From Oikopleura dioica (lineage: Eukaryota > Chordata > Appendicularia > Copelata > Oikopleuridae), in assembly GCA_907165135.1 (NCBI GenBank), contig OU015568.1:13400501-13464500 (forward strand): 64,000 bases of DNA. Reading direction: 5' to 3'. Numbering within the stretch: the first letter of the stretch is position 1; each line of letters starts with the position of its first letter. Both the position numbers and the translations under genes were made by a program. Positions 36,582 to 48,900 of the stretch are shown here, piece after piece. The notes below the pieces were generated by a model that was not told the origin of the DNA, searched no databases, and was given only the letters and a program-made list of their open reading frames with translations.

Positions 36582-36741
36582 GACGGAGGCCGGTTCTTTT
36601 GCTGTTTTATAGAAAGTTTTATAAAATAAATGACCAATGATTCTTCTGAGAGTGGGAGTGATCAACTGATTTTTGATGATAAAAATAGGGGTTACTCTCA
36701 AGTTCAAGCTGAAAAGTGTGAAAGGGGCCCCGAAATATGGC

Positions 36742-36791
36742 AAAAGTTTGGAACGCTTCACGATTTTGCGTGTCATCCTTGCGCAGGGGCC

Positions 36792-36823
<32 letters not shown>

Positions 36824-36848
36824 ATATATGTAGGGCCGAAGCCACTAC
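36742..36848 (-). ncRNA. U6: U6 spliceosomal snRNA (copy 2)
   Basis: Minus-strand 107-nt copy, the same as the plus-strand U6 over its length, with the TATA-like box upstream (ATTTATAAGCGC on this strand) and a TTTT terminator (complement of AAAA at 36742-36745). Downstream flanks differ by a few bases (GGGGCCCC versus GGGGGCCC), so the copies are close but not identical. Confidence 0.97.
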
Positions 36849-36921
36849 GAAGGAAGCCCTTCATTCTTGCGCTTATAAATCAAATTGCGCCGCGTGCCAA
36901 GGCCGTACCCTGTTATGGTTT

Positions 36922-37707
36922 CTGCTTCGATCGATATCGTCGGTCTTTGAGCTCTCAAATGAAAATAACTCAAATTTTTCGGTAACTTTTATTTTTCTTT
37001 TCTCAACATTTTTTTGAAATTTGCATCATTATGTGTATTTTTAAAGGATGTTAATAAATAAATGACTAATTTCAACTGAAAATATTTTCTAGTGGAAAGG
37101 AGCTTCAATGAAGCTGCTTCATTTCCTTCATCGTAAACAGAGCTGTTTGAATAGCTCCTGGCGGCCAATCAGCGATCCTTGAGATTTATTCTATCATCTT
37201 GTATATTTTTAAATATTATTTTCATCAAAATGTTAGTGCTAATGAAGAGAATGCTCGTCTCATTCGTATATTCCTTGTACAGCGTCAATACGGAACCAAG
37301 TCGACATAGAAAAAAGGCAACGAGGAAGGAGCTCTTATAATTTCAATCTTTTTGAAGCAGCCACAATAAAAGTCGCATTTCAAGAGAATTTGAACTTTTC
37401 GTTTGCTTGTATTCTTAGGCCGTCTAAAAGCTAATGGGCCCGCGCTTGAAGTCAACGAAGATTCCAAGATTCGCGGTCAGCTGTTTCAATCGCCCCTCTT
37501 TTACGTCATGAACGTTTACGATCTCGAAAATTTAAATTAAATAACGTAAAGCACTGCAGCATTGAATGGTTAAAAAGTATTTTGTGTACTCTTTCGGTGC
37601 GCTTCCCGTTCGTTGCTCATTCCTCATCAAAGCGCTTTTTCTCCTCGTTTCGAATAAATCAGAGAACTCACATCAAATACCATCAAATCAAGCCCATCGA
37701 GAATAAT
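36922..37707. other. Intergenic region upstream of the UNC-93-like gene
   Basis: AT-rich with no recognisable coding sequence. The frame preceding the UNC-93 start is open back to 37582, so a slightly longer N-terminus cannot be excluded; homology favours the ATG at 37708. The promoter is presumably here. Confidence 0.45.
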
Positions 37708-39623
37708 ATGGGAGGAGAGAAGTTCAAGTACCTATTCAATAACTTTCTCATTTCACTGGCTTTTTTGCTGCAGTTTACTGCTTATAATGGCATTGGTAAT
37801 CTCCAGGTAAACAAAAGAGAACTCCAAAAAATGCAAATAAGACTCGAATGATGAACATTGAACTTTCGGATTTACAGAAGTTCTTTATTTCAGAGTTCTA
37901 TCAATTGCGTCGATGGACTAGGAACATACACCGTTGCAACTATCTATGCAGCTTTGATTATTTCATGTCTTTTTGTACCGACTATCGCAATTCAAAAACT
38001 CGGATTAAAGGGACTGGTCAAAAAAGGAGTTTTTTCTTCTATGTTTTCAGCAAAATTTTACGACCCCAAAAAAGTGGTCGCTGGCGTTCTCCTTTACTGG
38101 CTACATCGTTTACACAGCGGCAAACTTCTACCCAGAATTTTATACCCTCATTCCAGCGGCGATCTACCTTGGCTTTTGTGCAGCCCCGCTTTGGAGCTCC
38201 CAATGCCAGTACCTGACAGTTTCTGCGGAGAAACTCTCCAAAGTTGCCGGAAAAACGACGGAATCGTGGGTAAACAGAATGTTTGGCACTTTTTTCTTTG
38301 TCTTCCAGGAGCGTTTGTGAAATGTACAATATTTATTCAGCGGAAATAAAAATGAAATTCTGCTGATAAAAATTTTTCCTTGAGAAGAACTTTTTGGGCA
38401 AATAGAGCCACGCCTTTAAACGCAAAAATTTAACATTCGAAAACAGCTAAATCAACTGTTTGGCAACTTGATTTCCTCTCTCATTCTCAATGGAGGTTTT
38501 CCCGACTCGGATAGTCTGCCAGAAAAAGATGACAGCGAAGTCGAAGAAATTCAAAAGAAATGCGGTCTTAACTTTCTCCCTGCCGCTGGTGGCTGCGATG
38601 ACATTGACTCAGACTACGACGATAAGACAATTTATACTCTGATGGGGATTTATGTTGCAGCGGGTTGTGTTGCTTTTGCTATCATCGTTTTTCTAATTGA
38701 TCCTCTTGAAGGTTCATCTCGATGACTGTTTCTTCAACAATTAAAACTATTTTAGTTCCTGCTAAAGAAAACACTAGTGTAGTTGCTCTTGCGAAGACTA
38801 CTATTCATCACACAATCTACTCAAAACATGGTTTCCAGGCACTATTGATCCCACTGACGATTTATTCTGGTCTTGAGCAATCTTTTTTGATTGAATCTTT
38901 CACTGCCGCTTGGGTAAGCTGTACTTTTTCCCCGGGATGGATTGGTCTTATCATGATCGCTTATGGTGTCACTAATGCGCTGTTTTCCTTTGTTTCTGGA
39001 GTTCTGGAGCAGTGTCTAGGAATGTTTCTTTGATAATTAAATCCTTACGTATTTTATAATATACAGTCAGTTGTTTTCGAAACATTATAAGGTCGAAAGC
39101 TGATATTTGCATTTGGTGCTACGCTGAATTTATCCTTGATTGTTGTTCTTCTTGGCGGATTCCTTCTTCCTGGTAACCTATGTTTGTTCGATTCAAATAT
39201 ATAATTATTTAGATCCAAATAACATTGTCTATCTGTTCTTGTTTGCCATTGGATGGGGAATTTGCGACGCAGTTTGGCAATGTGCACTAAATGCTCTTTA
39301 TGGGGTGCTGTTCAAAGATGATCAAGAAGCTGCATTTGCAAATTACAGGCTCTGGGAATCACTCGGTTTTTGTGCCGCTTTTGCTTATGGAAATAGCTTG
39401 GATGCATCCGTGAAGCTAATCATTTGCCTCGTCTTTTTGATCATAGGTTCTGGACACCGCACACCAGAGATTCAAGTTTTCTTTAGGAATGGTCGGATAC
39501 ACAGCTGTCGAGGTCATTTTTGCAAGAAACCCAGAGAAGAAAGAAGCATGCTCAGATGTTGAGACGGAAGAGAGCACGGAGAAAATGGGGGAGAAGAATG
39601 AAGCTTTCGATACTGATTTTTGA
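37708..39623 (+). CDS. UNC93A-like: UNC-93-like major-facilitator-type membrane protein, 484 aa
   Basis: Multi-pass membrane protein of the UNC-93 family, related to a regulator of two-pore potassium channels in worms and to vertebrate UNC93A; its transport substrate is unknown. Exons: 37708-37806, 37894-38016, 38051-38308, 38447-38711, 38756-39013, 39092-39172, 39213-39446 and 39487-39623; all phases match. Family phrases are LLQFTAYNGIGNLQ, PEFYTLIPAAIYLGFCAAPL, WSSQCQYLTVSAEKLSKVAG, LFGNLISSLIL, LLIPLTIYSGLEQSF, AVWQCALNALYGVLF and NYRLWESLGF. Intron 2 is only 34 nt. Intron 3 fits the protein only as GA-AG (38309-38446). The C-terminal tail is acidic and polar. It is convergent with the NUDT6-like gene, 131 bp apart. 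Confidence 0.95.
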
Positions 39624-39754
39624 TGCTCTTTGTACCTAATCCATTCCAACCACTGTAATTATAATTTTGCAAATAAGACTATCGCCAATTCATGAGCTTT
39701 CTTTATTTGAGATATTCTAGCGGCAGATGATAATAAGCAAATGCTAATTCCTTA

Positions 39755-40707
39755 TTATGAATCGTTTTTGATGCTCCACATCGAGAAAACTCTCTCAAAC
39801 GCTTCTTCTTTCCGAATATTGATGAAAGTGTTGCTTTCAAGGCATTCACGCGCCGCTTTGATGAATCCTTTATTGTGTTCTGATACAGAGTTTCCGCTCA
39901 AAGCATCTTCAATATTTATCCACTAGTAAAGATATGTTACGTTTCAAATTTTTATGAAATTTTTACTTGAGCGCATTGGATTTCATTTGCCTGAATTTTG
40001 ATTGTTTGAGTTTCGTCTTCGGGCTCAAGGAGAATGATAAAGTAGATGTCTGAGCAGAAATGGCCTTCTATTGGCATGTCGTGGAAATGGCGGAACTGCA
40101 CGATGCCCTGAGAAATTTCTAGAGACGATGGAATGAATGAAAAACTCACTTTGAATTTGGCATCTATTCCAGTCTCTTCCTTGACTTCCCGTATTGCGGC
40201 AATGTGTAAATCTTCGCCTTTGTCGACGTGACCTCCCGGAAGTTTGAAGTACTCAGAGAACGCGTACTTCTCTTTCACCATAAGAACTTGATTGTTTGAG
40301 TTGATGACGAGGCCCCCGACTCCAATTCCTGTGTACGGATAAGCCGGAACGTTGTTGGTGTCGTCCGTGGGCAGCCATCCGAGAAGGACGACTTTCCCCT
40401 TTTTAGCATGGTGGTACTCTGGGTTATATAGAACTGATTGAACTTGCGGATAAATATTTACCGAATCCGTTTTGTAGCAAATGAGCAACGGCCTTGTTCG
40501 CTCTGTTAGGCAGGTGAAACCAGACGCCGCGCTTTCCAGCTGCTTTCCACTCTGCCAAGTTCTAATAAAGTACTTTGTTCCAAATATTCCCAAAACAACT
40601 AAACAAGACAATCACCTTTTGAGCTCTTCTTCGAATGATTTCTCGTTTATTTCTTCGTCCGGGAGTTCGATGATTACGCCTTTGAATCGATCCTCTGTGA
40701 TTTTCAT
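39755..40707 (-). CDS. NUDT6: NUDT6-like Nudix hydrolase, about 261 aa
   Basis: Probably hydrolyses a nucleoside diphosphate-linked substrate; the exact substrate is not predictable. Exons on the minus strand: 40616-40707, 40462-40561, 40150-40433, 39967-40107 and 39755-39922. The N-terminal domain shows AGKRGVWFHLPNRANKA and GFVLYNPEYHHAKK, as in animal NUDT6 and the similar plant enzymes. The Nudix box is complete: GGHVDKGEDLHIAAIREVKE followed by ETGI (G-x5-E-x7-REVxEExGI). The last exon supplies WINIEDAL. Two oddities: intron 2 would be only 28 nt (40434-40461), and exon 1 is one base short of the frame needed by exon 2 when joined by GT-AG, so intron 1 is either non-canonical or there is a one-base error near the AAAA at 40617-40620. 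Confidence 0.9.
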
Positions 40708-43700
40708 TCTGGAAATTGAATTATCGAGGATTTTGATGTTTGGTTTTATACGATGGTAAGTCAGACACTACCCGAGGCAGGGAAATATCAATTGGCTCTC
40801 GAAATGACGTAACTAAAAGTATAGACATTATGTAAGCTTCTTGAAGGAAACAAAGTGGCACATTATTGAAAACTTTATGTAAAAGATCTCAGAAAAATTG
40901 CTGTTGCTTGAAAATTATGTTTTAGTTGCTCAAATAGCATTTCTACGATTGTAGAAATCATTTTATAAACACAAGGATGTTTTTGTAACTACCTAAAGGG
41001 GAAACATGACAGATAGACAGACAGAATGGATCGAATTGTCTGCCGTTTTTCTTCAGAATAGGATATTTATGATGGCATTTTTGGTAATGGAATATTTTTA
41101 TGGAAAACTCGCAAGAATGATTACTGTAAAGGTTCGAATGAAAAGTGCCTCCTGAAACTGAAGCCAATCCTTTGGTTAAGACATACCACGCGCGTCGGGC
41201 TTCAAAAAGCATCAAAGGCCAGCCGTTGCGAATTTTGGCCGGCACCAGACACCTGGGTAGTTTTCAATCGGTCTTATTATATTTAAAATTTAACTCTAAA
41301 TGTCATCGACCGTGTGAGGCGAACCTGGAAAGTTATTGAATTACGAAATGTCAAAAAAGAGACAAGTCATTATCGCAGTTTGGCTGGGAATAATTTATTG
41401 TCAGAAGGGATTTACGGGTGAAATGGGCCTGGGAGGGTATAGCCATGACAGGATGTTAATTCAAGTTCTCTTCTCCAGGCTTTCGGTTCGAAATTATCAA
41501 CTTATAGCGATAATCTACCACGCAAAGTCAAAGATAAGCTTCCTGTTCAACAGCCGCTAGCGGCTTGGGTTTCGCCATAGATTACGGAAGACCAAATCTA
41601 ATTTATTCTAGAGAGAATTTGACAGCCAAGGAACTTGAAAACCTTTTTCTAGGTTGGAAATCTGACAAGACCACTGAAGACTTCATCCCCTAATTGTCGG
41701 TAAAATCTTTCGTTGAAAAAAAAGAACTGAGTTTTTTTAATTAGAATAAATCGATCACACTTCCGAGGTTCAAAGAAGTGTCTGTGAGATCCTGTCTGAC
41801 AGGGCGCGGATCACTGGAACATTCACTCATGCGCGAAAATTTTTAATTTGCCCTGAAATTTTATTTTCCAAAAATAGCGGCGCCCATCCCAAAATAAAAC
41901 TAGCGCCGATTTTTAAGTGCTAATAACCAGTTATACCAGGCGTTAAGCCGCTTGCGTCTAGCTTCCCATCGGTTGCCTCGGTGGTGGTGCCACCACGATG
42001 GTAAATATTGAAGAGCTTAGCCAGCTTAGCGAGGTCGCGCGCTTCTCATCGACCTCGGCGACACGCAAGAATGGGCAACCAAGTGACCCGGACATCCGGG
42101 CATCAAAAACTTATTTATGTTCGTTTCCTTCTCGCACTAAATATAGACCTTCTAGGTTTATGGACTGAAATTTACACTGGTTATCATCAAACGATTTTAA
42201 TAAAATCGTAAAAAAGGAATATGTAGAAGAAATTTACTTACATTTTGTACTTAGATTTTCAGTAGGAGATTTTCCAAGTTTATGAATATGGCGACTTTCC
42301 AACTTGGAGAATAACTATGCGTGCGAAAATCGCCTGTTCCGGGAGGGTGCACCGCCTGACAATAGCGCTTGGCGCAGTACAATTTCCATTGTCATCTCTT
42401 TCTGGGGAGGTCACGGCCGTGTGCCCAAATAAGGGCACACAATAGACGCTCACTACACTTATTTTTTCTCCCTTGACTACTCAACGCTCAAGCACGTCCA
42501 AGTACTTGCCAAGGCGCACTTTCGGACGTGAGACCGAAACGCTACCGTTCTATCCATTCTTTCTTCCAGTAAATAATTCAAGAGCTCGGGTTTACTCAAG
42601 AATTACATCATTCATCCCTAAAGATCACTCTTACTCATTCCAGACTTCAATAATTAAAGTTTGGAAGGAGTGTCTCCAAAGAGAAGTTATTTCCCGTTTT
42701 GAATTTGGTTAGTTACAAATCATCGGTAATTTCCCGCCCATTACCCTCAACCTTCCGCCGGAATCAGGGCTTACGCCACAAAACAAAGAATGCCCCTCGC
42801 CAAGCACCAAAACCGACCGGGGCAAGATGCATATTTTCGAAAGATGCATCTTCTTTCATTTCAAAATTCAAAGCGCTTTTGAAACTTGTTACGGCTGACT
42901 GGCGCTTGCAGCCTTGGGGCGGATGGGAGAGTGATTCCTTGCTGATTCTTGGCGGAGGTGGTGCATCACGCTGCTCGCACCTTCACACGTACCGTTATGA
43001 CTAGCCATTATGTGTAGTCATAATAATCATCCCTTTTCTTTCCATATGAATGTGTGTCCCACAGAGGCCTGCGGGCACCTGCTGAGAGAGAATCAGAGAT
43101 ATTCATCCCCTTTTATCCGGGCGTCTCCACCGACGAAACGCGTCAGCAGGCCCAGAACAGCAGACCCCTTTATAAAATTCATCGGTCAAAAAATGACCAG
43201 CGCTTCACACCAGAAAGACTAAAAAAGAGACGGTCCAGAATCACACGCTTCGTAAAACACCTAAAAATATAGAGATGATCGTATACCATGGGAACTGAGT
43301 ATGACAGGAATTATGACGTATAAATGCGACCAGGAAGAGAATTTTTATAATTGATTATGGTCGGACAATGGACAATCACTAAATTCTGAGTGTGTTCAAT
43401 AATAATCAGTAGTAAAAACTCCCGAGTCTTTTCGAGGATAATCCGTATTTGAAGGATAGAAAATCATGTAAACTGTCATGAAAAACATTATTAGTTTAGA
43501 ACGGTGCAATTCCTACAAGCATGGCGGGACACAACGGTTTCAAAAATTTCAACCGGTTTTCGCGCGTTTTATTTGTGATATTGCCCGTAGCTAGGTGGAG
43601 TCTAAGTGGTGTTGATGATTCTCCTCGCTTACTCCACCGCTACAGCACCGCGAATTCTGGCTTGGAGGCGAGCGGCGGTCGCCACCACAGCGCCGCCAAG

Positions 43701-45963
43701 TGTCTGCGATTCACGAAAATTCCGCCGCCCGTCCTGTGCGCGTCCGATTTATCGTTGACTCCACGCGCTGCGCTAGAAACTTACAAAAAAACTTTGTTTG
43801 CCATTTTGAAACGTTAAATAGTCAGAGATGATCCCATAGAGAGCCTGCAGCGAATCCTTACTTGCCATTTCGACCACCTCAGGCGTGATTACACTAAGAT
43901 TGCGGTTCGCACGATTTCATGTGTCCATAGTCCGAGCTTAGCAGGGTTACCTCAGTGCTAAAATTGACCATAATCAGCATTTTTAACTCATAGATCTATG
44001 TCTTTTATGGATGATTTATCCCCAACACAGGTTTTTTGCGCCTCTTCAGATATCAGTGAAAACATTGGGTGTCTTTTAGTTTTTCATGACCCATGAACAG
44101 GTGGGGAATAGAACTCCAGGGGTCTAGAGTAGGTTTAGCACCTAGAGAGATACGATTTTGAATAGATAATACCAAGGCCGTTGCGGCGAGGTTATTGAGG
44201 CATTGTCCCTAAGTCCACTTGAATTTGGGCCTCAAGCGCGTTATGCTCGAATGTTTTGGCCGCTCGGTTCTGGCCCTTTACTTTTATTATAAAAACAGAA
44301 ATAGCAGTGAGAGACCAGAGGCGGGAAAGGAGAGAGAAACTCGTACGCTTTATTCAAACCGACACAAAGAGGCAAGAGAGACTGCTCAAAAGAAAGCCCT
44401 TCCATTCACCACCTCAGCGGCCAAAGTCGGTTAGCATAAGGAGCGGGGTCCACAACATAACAAGAGAATTTGAATTTGGCGAGGACTACAAAGCCGCTCT
44501 AAACGCTATTCAATGGCAAAGAGCGCTTATATAAATAGTTTGATAAACGGGACGCTTTTGGGGAGTTTATGATTTCACCTGTTTCAGAGCGCAGAATTAA
44601 TGATATTATAGAGATCAGAGTAGATTTCCGCCTGTCATAAACGCAGTCGACGGCGGTGGTGTGTACTCGACTGTGACGGGCGACGAAAGGATCCAATCTG
44701 AAACGACACTATTCATACTGCTGATATCGGCAGTCTTTTTCTCTCCTAACTTTTGTCAATTGATCCGCTCTTATTCAGACTACACGCCATCGCGTACTCT
44801 TCCATGTCTCCAATCCGTTTTTGCGATAATAGTGTGGATTAGAGATAAACGAATGCGGTTTGAATGAATTCAATGACGAATTGGGATTATGCAATAGGCG
44901 TAGTAGGAGCACCCGGTGGTGGTGCCGCCCTCAGGGTAGATTATCAGGGCTTGGCGTCGCGTTTCAGCCCTGGCCTCATCACCAAGCCGCCAAAAATTTG
45001 CCTTTTTCTAGCGCTGATTTGAGTAAGAGATTTTCGTTGCAGTAGAAGACTAAGAACGTGACCGGGTGGTATCGATTTTGATCGTGTCAGGCGAATCTGT
45101 TGAGAGGGCCCGCTCTTGGAGCATTGACTCCGTCGATCAAATATTCAAAAACCCTAGGCCCGATATCGATTCTAAACCTATCCACACTTCTTGCTTTGCT
45201 AGAAATAACACTGACCGGTTCCACCACACTTCATCTTCTCGCGATAATTGACAGAATCACACGCACTATGAACCCTATTTCCAAGTCCCTCAGGGATAAA
45301 GGAAGGCTTCACAGTTAAACTGCCATGCAATTCTTTTACTGAGGAGCTAAAAGTGTCAAAAGGACCTTGAACTTCAGTGTTTACTTGAAATTGATAGAGA
45401 TTTTGTCCCTTTCTTTCCTTTTTTGGCACGGACTAGAAATGGCGCGGAGTGATTGCGCCCTTCCCACAAAGGCGATATTCAATATGAAAAATAGCTCAAA
45501 GTCGTAGCGCTTGAATGAGCATAGTGAAGAGAAAATAGTTTTGAAAAGAACTTTTGGATATCTAGAGCTGATTATGGTTAATTTTTGTACCGAAATGTCA
45601 GCCGTACATTAATCGTTTTACAAGACCCTAATCCATAAAATCGAACTCAAATCAAAATTGTTTGAAAGGCCGTTTGACCTGTCGCTAGCGACCCGGTGAT
45701 CACCGGCGGTGGCGACCGGTCATGCGGAACCCGACTAAATCATCCGTAGAGAAAACCTCCGTTCCCCGATTCCGATTAGCGAGAATTCCACCGCGTATTT
45801 CAAAAATAACTATTCTGCGACAGAGGGATTATTCATCGCACCGAGAGATTTTTCTAACGAAGAACTTGTTTTCAGATTGGATTGAGTAAAAGGTTTGCAC
45901 TAGACCTCGACGACGTTCGGCTGCAAACTTAGTATTCAAATAAGAATAGTGCAATAACTCACA
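40708..45963. other. 5.3-kb interval with no recognisable gene
   Basis: Exceptional length for this compact genome. Only short, family-free open frames occur. A G/C-rich motif GGTGGTGGTGCC appears near 41980 and again near 44910, and a palindromic CCGGTGATCACCGG lies near 45694. I found no tRNA, no tandem repeat and no terminal inverted repeats. It may hold regulatory DNA for the flanking adhesion-molecule gene, a diverged mobile element or an unrecognised fast-evolving gene. Confidence 0.5.
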
Positions 45964-48900
45964 CAATGAAGCTTCTTATGGCACAAGCGGCGGCAGGTAA
46001 TATTTCTTCGTATTCGAACGCCTTTCTAAAGAAATTCTAGCGCTCGCACAGATTGACTCGTCAAGTGCCAACACAATGGTCACCGTCGACGTTATCGGCA
46101 GCGAAGACTACATTGAGGCCGGCGGCAACACCACCCTCACTTGCTCATGGAATCTCCCAGTCGACTCCGAAGGTAAAATAGACTAACAATAATATGCTCG
46201 CACTTTTGACAAATGGTGACCTCGAAATAAATCAACTGGCGGGTGGCGACATCATAAGTTTATAAATACTGATCCACTAATAACCTAACCCAAATTTGAA
46301 AACAGCATGAATAACCATTAATTCTTTTGTGTTTCGTTGTTCTGTTAATATTTTCGCGTTTATTCAAAGCTGTAAAATTAGTATTCTGCGACTACGAAGG
46401 AGTTGAAGATGATTATGATAGCGTTGAACAGTGCAGACAGGCCTGGGAGGCATCGGAGGAATTGGGACATCGTAAGGAGCACTTTTTTGTGTCGCCTTGG
46501 GTTATGATTATTTTACTAAGCCGCCTGAAAAAACAAGTGATGTTTTTGTTCAATGATTTGTTGCCTCTAATGAAATAGCTCTTGCTTTGTCGTGTGACAA
46601 TATACTGAACATTGATAACATTTTATTTTAGCTGAGTTCAACCCTGACAACTTCCAGCTCTTCTGGAAACTCGATATCAACGACAACAACCACAAGTCGC
46701 TCCTCTCGTGGCGAGTCGGCCAGGAACCCCAGATGTACAAGACCCGATATGCTGAGGGCCTCATCTTCAATGGCGACTTCGATGGTAAGTTCCAAATTTG
46801 CTATTAGTCGAAGGAATAGCCTCCTGAATCTAATAATTATCCTTGACTAACCACTCCTATTTAGCCTCTGATTTTGACCCTACACGAAGTACGTCTTATA
46901 GTATAATCATTAGGCTTTAGCAATTCCACGCATGTTTCGTAAAAATTCATCATTATTATCCGTCGAGTTATTCAAAAATTCACTGAAAAGAAAAAATTTT
47001 TGGCTTCACGCCACCCTTTTTGTCCCACTTTGTTGTGGTAACAAGCAATTCAAGTCAGCTCTCAATGGATCATCAAGTCCACAAATTTCCATTTCATAAT
47101 TTTAAATCACCAAAATCGCACTCCGTCACAATTAAAGAGTTATCTTTGTCCACACAAAATCATCAATTACAAGTCATTGTAAAACCACACAACCATAAAT
47201 CCAATCTCTCTCTTTACATTCATATTTAGCTCAATCCGCTTCTCTTGTCATTCCCGAAGTCACCATTGGCCACGATGGTCTCGAATACTCCTGCGAAGTC
47301 CACTGGGGAGGAACCTACGGTGAACAGAACGTCGAGCTCACTGTCTACCGTAAGAAACACTTTTTTAATAACAGTACATTACTCAATCTCTAGAAAACGC
47401 CCAAGCCGTCGAACTCGCTACCATTGAGGACGTCCTTGAAGGCCGAGACCAACGAATTGGAAATGAAACTATCCCTGCTCAGGAGAGCTACGATGTCGCC
47501 GAGTGCGTTGTCCGATCCGTCTACCCAGAGCCCGCCACCGTCACCTTCCTCTTGAACGGCGTTGAGCACGCTGTTGATGCCGCCGATGTCACCCCTAACG
47601 GTGATGGAACCTTTGATGCCTCCGCCACTCTTACTCTTGCCCCTGAGGGCCAGTTCGATGGTGCTGAAGTTTCTTGCATCTCTGTCGCTGCCCCCACTGC
47701 CGTCACTGTTGAAAACGATGAAGAGTCTACTTTCGCTGTCGAAGTCTTCTGTAAGTCAGCCAAACCCACAGCGTATTTTGATTCTCATTTTAGACTACAC
47801 CAATGAGGCTAGCATTGAAGTCACCGGTGGCGCTACTGCTATCTCCGATGAAGACTACTACGTTATCGAGGGCAACAGCTACCAGGTGTCCTGCCAGGCT
47901 AACGGAAACCCCGCTCCACTTGTTCAAATCCGAAGTCTTGATGGAACCGTCATCTCCGTAAGATCGAACTTTTAGTAGCTCATTTAAAATGTAAATTTAA
48001 GGAGGAAGACGCCATTGTCGCTGCCCGAAATGAGAAGGTCCAGCTTACTTGTGAAGCTTCCAATAACAGCCCCGCTAACGAAACTTTCACTGCTGGTCTG
48101 GCTATCTCCGATGTTGCCTCCGTCGATGTTTACTGTGAGTTGAATTCTTATTTTTAAATGAATCTAACGCATCCATAGACATTGATGCCCCCGCCGCCGG
48201 TACCGATGATGAAGCTGAATACGACAAGGAATACCGAAAGTCCTGTTCTGCCAGTGGAAACCCAGCTCCAAAGATTCAGTGGACTCGAGCTGGCTCTAGC
48301 ACTGTTATCTCCGAGAAAGACCTCGTCCTTGGCAAGGTTACCTATAACGATGAAGCTGAATACACCTGCACTGCTACCAACACTGCCGGTTCCCAGTCTG
48401 ACTCCTTCGAACTCAGCGTTGATGGCCCATGCGTTGTCCGAACTGAAGAGCCTGTTGCCGGCACCTCTGGCGAAGGCGAGCACGCCAGTTTGAGCATCAT
48501 GTGCGTTGTTGCTGGCCCACGTGAGAATGCCTGCAAAAGTAAGACAAGCATTGAAGTGATTGATCACTTACAACCTAATTTTAGTCAGCTGGCAAGGACC
48601 AGTCGGTCTTGAGGAAACTTTCGCTCAGAGCGAGCAGCTTCCTAAGGAAAATGGATCTCTTCTCCTCTTCAGCAACCTCGTCAAGCTCAGCGAACCAACT
48701 GAGGTAAAATTGATCAATTTAAGCGAATATCTTATGATTAACTTAGTTCACTTGCTCCGCCAGCAACTCTTACGGAGTTCGAACTGCAGTCGCTCAAGTC
48801 AACGCTGATCACGAACCAGCCTGCTGCCAACCATCCCGAAACGCATCCCTCGGAACTGGTAAGTTATTAAAATCGGATTTCTAGTAAATTTAAAAATATC

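Larger units (their letters stand above)
35030..36590. repeat. 1.55-kb palindrome containing two 5S-SL units
   Basis: The plus-strand 5S (35038-35155) and SL (35417-35456) mirror the minus-strand 5S (36464-36581) and SL (36170-36209) about a centre near 35812. Sequence beyond the SL genes continues the mirror: TTCCAAAATTTCCACTTCCGG near 35635 pairs with its complement near 35970, and GATTCTCAGAAGATTT near 35720 with its complement near 35895. Only about 160 bp at the centre is unpaired. Such a structure can extrude a cruciform and is prone to rearrangement. Confidence 0.9.
36110..36921 (-). repeat. Small-RNA cassette copy 3 (U6-5S-SL), inverted match to 32871-33660
   Basis: Inverted copy of cassette 1, ending with the complement of GGGTACGGCCTTGGCACGCG. 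The spacing U6-5S (267 nt) is identical to copy 1. The 5S-to-SL spacer is a slightly shorter version (372 versus 384 nt), lacking a short stretch around the second ATGATGTAAGC of copy 1. Confidence 0.9.

Noticed and set aside
38891-38925. GTAAGC inside the UNC-93 coding region as a possible donor
   Set aside because: Reading straight through gives AAWVSCTFSPGWIGLIMIAY, which fits the family, so no intron is needed there.
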